In this document: positions 7,199 through 12,660 of the stretch, in pieces
Layout of the letters: every line of letters begins with the position of its first letter
Numbering within the stretch: the stretch's first letter is position 1
NCBI GenBank assembly: GCA_947259625.1
Contig: CAMYMY010000228.1
Coordinates: 1 to 12,660, forward strand
Direction: 5' to 3'
Source of the DNA: an uncultured Kiloniellales bacterium
Lineage (GTDB): Bacteria > Pseudomonadota > Alphaproteobacteria > Kiloniellales > JAKSDN01
Length of the DNA stretch: 12,660 nt
Position numbers and translations under genes: made by a program
The notes under the pieces: generated by a model
Told to the model about the DNA's origin: nothing
Seen by the model: only the letters and a program-made list of their open reading frames with translations
Databases searched by the model: none

Positions 7199-7268
7199 AC
7201 CCGATGTGCGGAATCTCACAGCCTCTCTTGCGGCGCGCCTGAACCCAAAAGGGGCGACGAAGGCCGTT

Positions 7269-7972
<704 letters not shown>

Positions 7973-7976
<4 letters not shown>

Positions 7977-8734
7977 GCCGCCGCCTCCTCGCCGAGGTAG
8001 GCGCGCCGGACCTCGGAATTCGCGCGGATCTCCTCGGGGACACCGGTCGCGATCGTTTGGCCGTAGACCAGCACGGTGATCCGGTCGGCCAAGGCGAAGA
8101 CCACATCCATGTCGTGCTCGATCAGCAGGATCGTCATCCGGCCCTCGGCCTTGAGCGCGGACAGCAGCGCGATCATGCGGCCTGAGTCCTCGTGGCCCAT
8201 GCCGGCCGTCGGTTCGTCGAGCAGCAGCAGGCGCGGTCCGCTGGCCAGGGCCATGGCGATCTCGAGCTGCCGCTGCTCGCCGTGGGCGAGCGCCGCGGCC
8301 GGCACGTCCGCGCGTTCGGCTAGGCCGACGCGCGCCAGCGCCGCACGGGCCGGCGCGACAAGCGCGGTTTCGCGTGCCGCCGGGCGCCAGAAGCGGAAGC
8401 TGTGCCCGGCCTGGGCTTGGACCGCGAGCGCCACGTTGTCGAGCGCAGTGAAGCGCGAAAACAGGCTGGTGACCTGGAACGAGCGGGCGAGGCCGCGCCC
8501 CGCCCGCGCGTGCTCCGGCAGGCCCGTGACGTCCTCGCCGGCAAAGCGGATGCGCCCGGCGTCGGGCCGGATCTCGCCGGTGAGCTGGCCGAGCAGCGTG
8601 GTCTTGCCGGCGCCGTTCGGGCCGATCATGGCGTGCACCTCGCCCTCGCGGAGGGAGAGCGTGACGGCGTCGCAGGCGACCACGGCGCCGAAGGCCTTGC
8701 TGAGGCCTTCGATTTCGAGCAGCGGGTCAGCCAT
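7973..8734 (-). CDS. livG: Branched-chain amino-acid-type ABC transporter, ATPase LivG
   Basis: A 253-residue ATPase partner of LivF. Motifs: Walker A GPNGAGKT at 38-45, then LLGQLTGEIRPDAG, a family-typical GLARSFQ with Q87, signature LAHGEQR at 149-155 (in place of LSGGQ, as is common in LivG), Walker B LLLLDE at 169-174 followed by PTAGMG, and switch histidine H207 in IEHDMD. The GLARSFQ and PTAGM features separate LivG from LivF. The ATG at 8734 lies inside the end of livM, an 8-base overlap (8727-8734). The stop overlaps the livF start. The complete motif set says the protein should be active. Its C-terminus (SEVRRAYLGEEAAA) is normal for the family. Confidence 0.94.
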
Positions 8735-9719
8735 CGGTGGTCTCTCCGCGTTCGATCAGGCTCCATATGCCGCCCTTGGCGAAGAGCACGACCAGGACCA
8801 GGATCGGCCCCAGCACCAGCATCCAATGGTCCGTCCAGGCCGAGAGCACCTCTTCGAGCAGCAGGAAGGCAACTGCGCCCGCCACCGGTCCGTAGACCCG
8901 CCCCATGCCGCCCAGGATGACGATCACCAGGATCTCGCCCGAGCGCTGCCAGTCGAGGAACGACGGGCTGACGAACTCGGTCTGGTTGGCGATCAGCGCG
9001 CCGGACAGGCCGGCCACGGCGCCGGCCATGACGAAGGCGGCCAGCTTGTAGCGGAAGGTCGGAAAGCCGAGCGCCTGCATGCGCCGCTCGTTGTCGCGAA
9101 TGCCGCGCAGCGCCCGCCCGAAGCGCGAGGCGACCAGGCGGCGTTTGATCCAGAGCGCCAGCAGCACGAAACCCAACACCAGGTAATAGAAGTGCACGTC
9201 GTCGGCCAGGTCCAACGGCCCGGCAGCCGAGCGGGCGAAGAGGCTGAGGCCGTCCTCGCCGCCGTAGGCCCGGAGCGAGATGAAGAGGAAGTAGAGCATC
9301 TGGGCGAAGGCCAGGGTGATCATGATGAAATAGAGGCCGCTGGTGCGCAGCGCGATCAGGCCGATGACCAACGCCAGCAGGGCCGAGACCACCATGGCCG
9401 CCGGCCAGGCGATCAAGGCGCTTTGCGTGCCGTCGATCACAATCGGCCAAGTCACGAGCGGCTCGCCCTGGGTATCGTGCTGCGCCAGAATCGCGACCAC
9501 ATAGGCGCCGGCGCCGAAGAAGGCGGCGTGGCCGAAGCTGACCATGCCGCCGTAGCCGAGGATCAGGTTGAGGCTGACGCCGACCAGCGCGAAGATCAGG
9601 ACCCGCGTCGCCACGCCGACCGCGAAATCGGCGCCCAGGCCCTGGACAAGCGGCGGTAGGGCCAGCAACAGGACCAGCGCCCCCCAGAGGACGAGGCGGG
9701 TGACGACGGGCCTAGCCAT
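8727..9719 (-). CDS. livM: Branched-chain amino-acid-type ABC transporter, permease LivM
   Basis: A 330-residue integral membrane permease that pairs with LivH to form the translocation path. Recognisable family segments are LNLILGYGGMVSFGHAAFFG at about 50-69, LRTSGLYFIMITLAFAQM, the cytoplasmic loop RALRGIRDNERRMQALGF that should dock on the ATPases, and the late GGMGRVYGPVAGA segment. About ten hydrophobic helices can be traced. Length fits LivM (about 320-420). The start ATG at 9719 overlaps the end of livH by 8 bases (9712-9719), and its own end overlaps livG, so translation is probably coupled along the operon. Substrate is not readable from the permease; HAAT systems import leucine, isoleucine and valine but also amides, urea and aromatic compounds. 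Confidence 0.93.
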   Translation of the reverse strand: MARPVVTRLVLWGALVLLLALPPLVQGLGADFAVGVATRVLIFALVGVSLNLILGYGGMVSFGHAAFFGAGAYVVAILAQHDTQGEPLVTWPIVIDGTQSALIAWPAAMVVSALLALVIGLIALRTSGLYFIMITLAFAQMLYFLFISLRAYGGEDGLSLFARSAAGPLDLADDVHFYYLVLGFVLLALWIKRRLVASRFGRALRGIRDNERRMQALGFPTFRYKLAAFVMAGAVAGLSGALIANQTEFVSPSFLDWQRSGEILVIVILGGMGRVYGPVAGAVAFLLLEEVLSAWTDHWMLVLGPILVLVVLFAKGGIWSLIERGETTDG

Positions 9720-10626
9720 GGGCCGGGAACAGGCCGCGTGGCCGCCAGGCGAGCACCGCGGCCATCAGGACGTAGATCGCCATTGAGGCCAGCGCCGCGC
9801 CCAGGCCATCGGCGGTGTCGGGCGCGAGGAAGGCCCGGAACAGGGTCGGCAGGAAGGCACGGCCCAGGGTGTCGACCAGGCCGACCAGCAGCGCGCCGAC
9901 CAGAGAGCCGCGCACCGAGCCGATGCCGCCGATCACGACGACCACGAAGGCGACGATCAAGACCGGCTCGCCCATGCCGACCTCGACCGCGTAGATCGGC
10001 CCGGCCATGACCCCGGCCAGCGCCGCCAGCATGGCGCCGAGGCCGAATACCAGGGTGTAGAGCCGCTTGATGTCGACGCCCAGCGCGCCGACCATCTCGC
10101 GGTTGGAGGCGCCGGCGCGGATCAGCATGCCGAGCCGGGTGTGCCGGACCAGCCAGTAGAGGAAGCCCGCGACGGCGCCGCCCACGACGATGATCGCCAG
10201 GCGAAAGGCGGGGTAGGGGGCGCCCGGAACGATCTCGACCGTGTCGGAGAGCCAGTGCGGCACGTCCATGAAGAGCGCCCGCGGTCCCCAGAGGATGCGC
10301 ACCAATTCGTTGAAGAACAGGATCAGGCCGAAGGTGGCCAACACCTGGTCCAGATGCTGGCGGGTGTAGAGCCGGCGGAGCGCGACCACCTCCACCGCCA
10401 TGCCGACGAGCGCCGCGGCCGGCAGCGCGGCCAGGAGGCCGAGCAGGAAGGAGTCCGTGACCCGGACGACGCCGGCCGCGACGAAGGCGCCGATCATGTA
10501 GAGCGAGCCGTGCGCCAGGTTGACCAGGTTCATGATGCCGAGCACCAGGGTCAGCCCCGCGGCCAGCAGGAACAGCATGACGCCCAGCTGCAGGCCGTTC
10601 AGCACCTGCTCGAGGACCAGAAGCAC
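9712..10626 (-). CDS. livH: Branched-chain amino-acid-type ABC transporter, permease LivH
   Basis: A permease of 304 residues from the chosen GTG start. Family segments: QVLNGLQLGVMLFLLAAGLT near the N-terminus, GIMNLVNLAHGSLYM at about 30-44, the ATPase-docking loop RAGASNREMVGALGVD, and the late IGGIGSVRGSLVGALLVG. It spans the membrane about eight times. The frame is open to an ATG at 10770, but that would add 48 non-family residues and put the start codon inside the CRP-type palindrome. The GTG at 10626 has a GGGGGG run about 10 bases upstream and gives the usual LivH start. It is first in the operon livH-livM-livG-livF. No periplasmic binding-protein gene (livK) precedes it; the next gene upstream points away. 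Confidence 0.92.
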   Translation of the reverse strand: MLLVLEQVLNGLQLGVMLFLLAAGLTLVLGIMNLVNLAHGSLYMIGAFVAAGVVRVTDSFLLGLLAALPAAALVGMAVEVVALRRLYTRQHLDQVLATFGLILFFNELVRILWGPRALFMDVPHWLSDTVEIVPGAPYPAFRLAIIVVGGAVAGFLYWLVRHTRLGMLIRAGASNREMVGALGVDIKRLYTLVFGLGAMLAALAGVMAGPIYAVEVGMGEPVLIVAFVVVVIGGIGSVRGSLVGALLVGLVDTLGRAFLPTLFRAFLAPDTADGLGAALASMAIYVLMAAVLAWRPRGLFPAHG

Positions 10627-10726
10627 GGAAAGAAGACCCCCCAAGAGATCGGCGAACGGCAAGGTGCCGCCGAACGCCCGGCGCGGCAATCGTTTTCGAA
10701 GGAAACACCCCTCGGCTGCGAGCGGG

Positions 10727-10754
10727 GTGATAGCCAAGCAATTCCGGGTTGCAA
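10727..10754 (-). promoter_or_regulatory. Putative livHMGF promoter
   Basis: On the minus strand, TTGCAA (10754-10749) and TATCAC (10732-10727) are separated by 16 bases. Transcription would start near 10720-10722, giving a leader of about 95 bases before the livH GTG. The -10 match is weak, but its position next to the CRP-type palindrome supports it. Confidence 0.45.
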
Positions 10755-10755
10755 C

Positions 10756-10771
10756 TGTGAGAAATGTCACA
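10756..10771. promoter_or_regulatory. CRP-type binding site (TGTGA-N6-TCACA)
   Basis: TGTGAGAAATGTCACA is an exact match to the CRP core half-sites TGTGA and TCACA with the canonical 6-base spacer. The symmetry extends one base further on each side (C/G). Its centre, 10763.5, lies about 41-43 bases upstream of the start site predicted for livH, the class II activator position next to RNA polymerase. It lies in the divergent gap between livH and the SH3b gene and could also affect the latter. That a CRP/FNR-family protein of this organism binds it is inference. Confidence 0.6.
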
Positions 10772-10884
10772 GACCATCGACGCGATCGGGAACATCATGA
10801 ATAGGGTGGAGCCCTGGAGATCCGCGTTACCGACCGGATCCTTTTCGGATGCGCGGTTGAGACCCTGCGAATGTGAGGCGCATT

Positions 10885-11973
10885 ATGTCCGGCGTGGGAA
10901 CGGTCTTGGCAGATTCGGGCCTGAACTTCCGGGAATCACCGGGAGGCCCTCGGATATCCGTCCTGCCCAGGGGCGCTGAGGTCGAGATACTTGGGACAGA
11001 TGGCGACTGGTACAGGGTCCGGTTCGGCGAGAGGACCGGGTTCGTCTTCTCCCGCTTTATCGATGTCGAGCTGGAACCAGGGGACGACCGCGCTGCCGCC
11101 GGTTTTCGCTTCGCGGGCAGCGATGCGCTGGCCCCCGACGGCACGGTCTTCGCAAGGAAGTTCAGGAAGGGGGTCTTCAATTTCGGCCGCACGTCGATCG
11201 CTGCCTTCGTTCAGAGCAATCAGGCCTTGTTCGCGGACCTCGCACCATCTCTCCTCAGGGTGATGGAAGCCGTTTCCGCCAACGAGGGAAAGCTCGAGGC
11301 GATCAACACCTGGGACAGCGCGTTCCTGACCTTCGGCGTTTTTCAATGGACCGCCGGCACCGGGAATTCGGCCGGAGAACTGCCGGGCCTGCTCGAGCGC
11401 GTGAAGCGAGACAGCCCGGATGCGTTCGAACACCACTTTCGCCGCCATGGGCTGGACGTTACCGGCGTTGCGGGCCGGCTGCCGCGGGGCCGGTTCATGC
11501 TCGATGGTACGACCTTGGAGACCGCCGCCCAAAAGGAGAGGCTTCGGTCGTTGGACTGGGCGTATCGGTTTTGGCGGGCGGGGCACGACGATGTGGTTCG
11601 CCGTGCGCAGATCGAGCACGCTATTGCCCGGATCGGTGATTTCTATCGCGATCCACGCAAGAAGATCGGCGATCACTTCGTCGCCGACTACGTGACCTCC
11701 GAATATGGGGTTGCGTTGCTGCTCGATCAGCACGTGAACCGGCCCGGTCATGTACCCCGAACGCTCGCACAAGCGGTGGCCAGGATCACCAACGAGCTCG
11801 GCGAAGATAGACCCGAGACTTGGGACTTCGCGGAGGAGCACCGGCTGCTGCAAGCATATCTCGAGCTGCGACACCAGACTTCCATGACCGATTCACGGAA
11901 GCGGGCCCAGGAAACCTTATCGGCTGTCGGCCAGGGATTGGCGTCGGATCAGCGTGGTTCCTTCAGGGTTTAG
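10885..11973 (+). CDS. SH3b domain protein with lysozyme-like C-terminal region
   Basis: A 362-residue protein. Residues 5-61 form a bacterial SH3 (SH3b) domain: LNFRESPGG, LPRGAEVEILG, DWYRVRFGERTGFVFSRFI. Such domains often bind peptidoglycan. After a linker, residues 105-300 hold a region with a lysozyme/chitosanase-like look: SANEGKLEAINTWDSAFLTF at 131-150, then GVFQWTAG from 151. E134 would be the candidate catalytic acid, and the later YGVALLLDQHVNRPG resembles the helix seen in several glycoside-hydrolase lysozyme folds. The catalytic assignment is inference. There is no clear signal peptide, so export would need another route. The ATG at 10885 is chosen over the GTG at 10873 because GAGG lies six bases before it. 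It runs in the same direction as the patatin-like gene 180 bases downstream. Confidence 0.75.
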   Translation: MSGVGTVLADSGLNFRESPGGPRISVLPRGAEVEILGTDGDWYRVRFGERTGFVFSRFIDVELEPGDDRAAAGFRFAGSDALAPDGTVFARKFRKGVFNFGRTSIAAFVQSNQALFADLAPSLLRVMEAVSANEGKLEAINTWDSAFLTFGVFQWTAGTGNSAGELPGLLERVKRDSPDAFEHHFRRHGLDVTGVAGRLPRGRFMLDGTTLETAAQKERLRSLDWAYRFWRAGHDDVVRRAQIEHAIARIGDFYRDPRKKIGDHFVADYVTSEYGVALLLDQHVNRPGHVPRTLAQAVARITNELGEDRPETWDFAEEHRLLQAYLELRHQTSMTDSRKRAQETLSAVGQGLASDQRGSFRV

Positions 11974-12153
11974 ATCGAGAGAGTCTGGCCCGAACCGAGC
12001 AGGCCCCCGAATCGAAGGAAAAGCCGCCCGGCGAAACGAGGGACGAGAACGCAAACGCTTATGGCGGCGCGACAGGAAACTTCATCTGATTTCGCCTGCC
12101 GGAGGTACGCGAGACATTCAAGAATAAGGTCGAAAACGGGTAAGGAGGGAACG
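11974..12153. other. Intergenic gap before the patatin-like gene
   Basis: A 180-base gap, locally richer in A and purines than its surroundings, with no convincing terminator hairpin or coding frame. Its last bases carry AAGGAGGGA, the ribosome-binding site of the next gene. A separate promoter is possible but no strong -35/-10 pair was found. Confidence 0.5.
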
Positions 12154-12660
12154 ATGCCGGGGCAAAACACTACGGTCGTCACGGTTCAGGAGTACATCCC
12201 GAAGGCTCGATCCAAGGATCCCAGCGTTTCGAATCAACGGACGGCGCATGATATCCGAGAATGCTCGCAGGAGCTGCTCAGGCAGGAGCTGCAGGCACTC
12301 GGACCCTGGCGGAAGGTTACCGGGCATGACGAAGACCAGCTCATGGGCCTTGCGCTGTCGGGTGGCGGTATCCGATCCGCAACGTTTTCGCTGGGCGTGA
12401 TGCAGGCGCTCTCGAAGAACGGCGTTCTCGGAAAGATGGACTACCTCTCGACAGTTTCGGGCGGAGGATATATCGGGTCGTCTCTTACCTGGTTTCTCGA
12501 GACCAACAATGGCTCGGGCGTAGGTTCGGACGACTTTCCCTATGGCAGCCGGAGTCCGGCGGAATCCGCCCCGACCGATTCTGACTCCGACCAGGCGAAG
12601 TTACTGAGATACCTGCGGCAACACGGTAACTACCTGTCGCCTGGCAATGGCATCAACCTG
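12154..12660 (+). CDS. Patatin-like phospholipase, N-terminal part (runs off window)
   Basis: The frame opens at the ATG at 12154, 4 bases after a near-perfect AAGGAGGGA ribosome-binding site, and stays open for all 169 codons to the window edge. It shows the patatin/cPLA2 signature: LALSGGGIRSATFSLGVMQAL with the oxyanion-hole GGGIR at residues 70-74, then LSTVSGGGYIGS with the candidate nucleophile S102 in a strand-turn-helix context. The catalytic Asp is beyond the edge. Patatin-like enzymes are serine acyl hydrolases that release fatty acids from phospholipids, with a Ser-Asp dyad. The spacing from GGGIR to the serine is normal. The N-terminal 60 residues are charged, with no signal peptide. 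A long Ser/Asp-rich insert (about 130-149) follows the nucleophile helix. Relatives of this form are often large multi-domain proteins. Confidence 0.88.
   Translation, partial: MPGQNTTVVTVQEYIPKARSKDPSVSNQRTAHDIRECSQELLRQELQALGPWRKVTGHDEDQLMGLALSGGGIRSATFSLGVMQALSKNGVLGKMDYLSTVSGGGYIGSSLTWFLETNNGSGVGSDDFPYGSRSPAESAPTDSDSDQAKLLRYLRQHGNYLSPGNGINL

Noticed and set aside
7240..7268. Terminator after livF around CCCAAAAGGGG
   Set aside because: The stem would be only three or four pairs with no T-run on the minus strand.
8076..9659. 527-codon plus-strand open frame across livG and livM
   Set aside because: Antisense to two genes with complete family motifs; the product is compositionally biased and has no recognisable domain.
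10627..10770. Upstream ATG start for livH
   Set aside because: It would place the start codon inside the CRP-type palindrome and upstream of the predicted transcription start, and would add 48 residues not found in the family.

Overview
The window is high-GC, gene-dense DNA with strong codon bias and short intergenic gaps. It looks like the chromosome of a free-living alphaproteobacterium, possibly Rhodospirillales-like. That placement is a judgement from gene content and style (a branched-chain amino-acid type ABC operon, an iron-type alcohol dehydrogenase, a DUF2157/GDYXXLXY pair). No rRNA or tRNA gene is present to fix it.

Left part, mostly plus strand: the 3' end of a beta-propeller-like LVIVD/choice-of-anchor protein (1-330), a strong intrinsic terminator (405-451), a 74-bp tandem repeat (457-604), an iron-containing alcohol dehydrogenase (618-1778), a small very acidic protein with a 12-residue internal duplication (1910-2368), and a translationally coupled pair of membrane-associated genes, DUF2157 then GDYXXLXY (2481-4429). 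Facing them is an unrecognised minus-strand gene (4462-5388), which is divergent from a predicted six-helix membrane protein (5484-6161).

Middle part, minus strand: an ABC importer operon of the hydrophobic amino-acid uptake family, livH-livM-livG-livF (10626 down to 7269). Successive genes overlap by 8, 8 and 3 bases. No substrate-binding protein gene lies in the window. Upstream of livH is a perfect CRP-type palindrome placed against a plausible -35/-10 pair. Downstream of livF, on the same strand, lies an alpha/beta-hydrolase (lipase-like) gene broken by a frameshift, with its nucleophile-elbow segment missing. It is followed by a decayed second copy of the livF 3' end (about 6190-6295). 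The hydrolase is therefore bracketed by two diverged livF 3' ends, which reads as a recombination or insertion scar.

Right part, plus strand: an SH3b protein with a lysozyme-like C-terminal region (10885-11973), then the 5' part of a patatin-like phospholipase gene (12154 to the window edge). These two may form a wall- and membrane-directed pair, but that is inference. No CRISPR array, RNA gene, transposase or complete mobile element was found.
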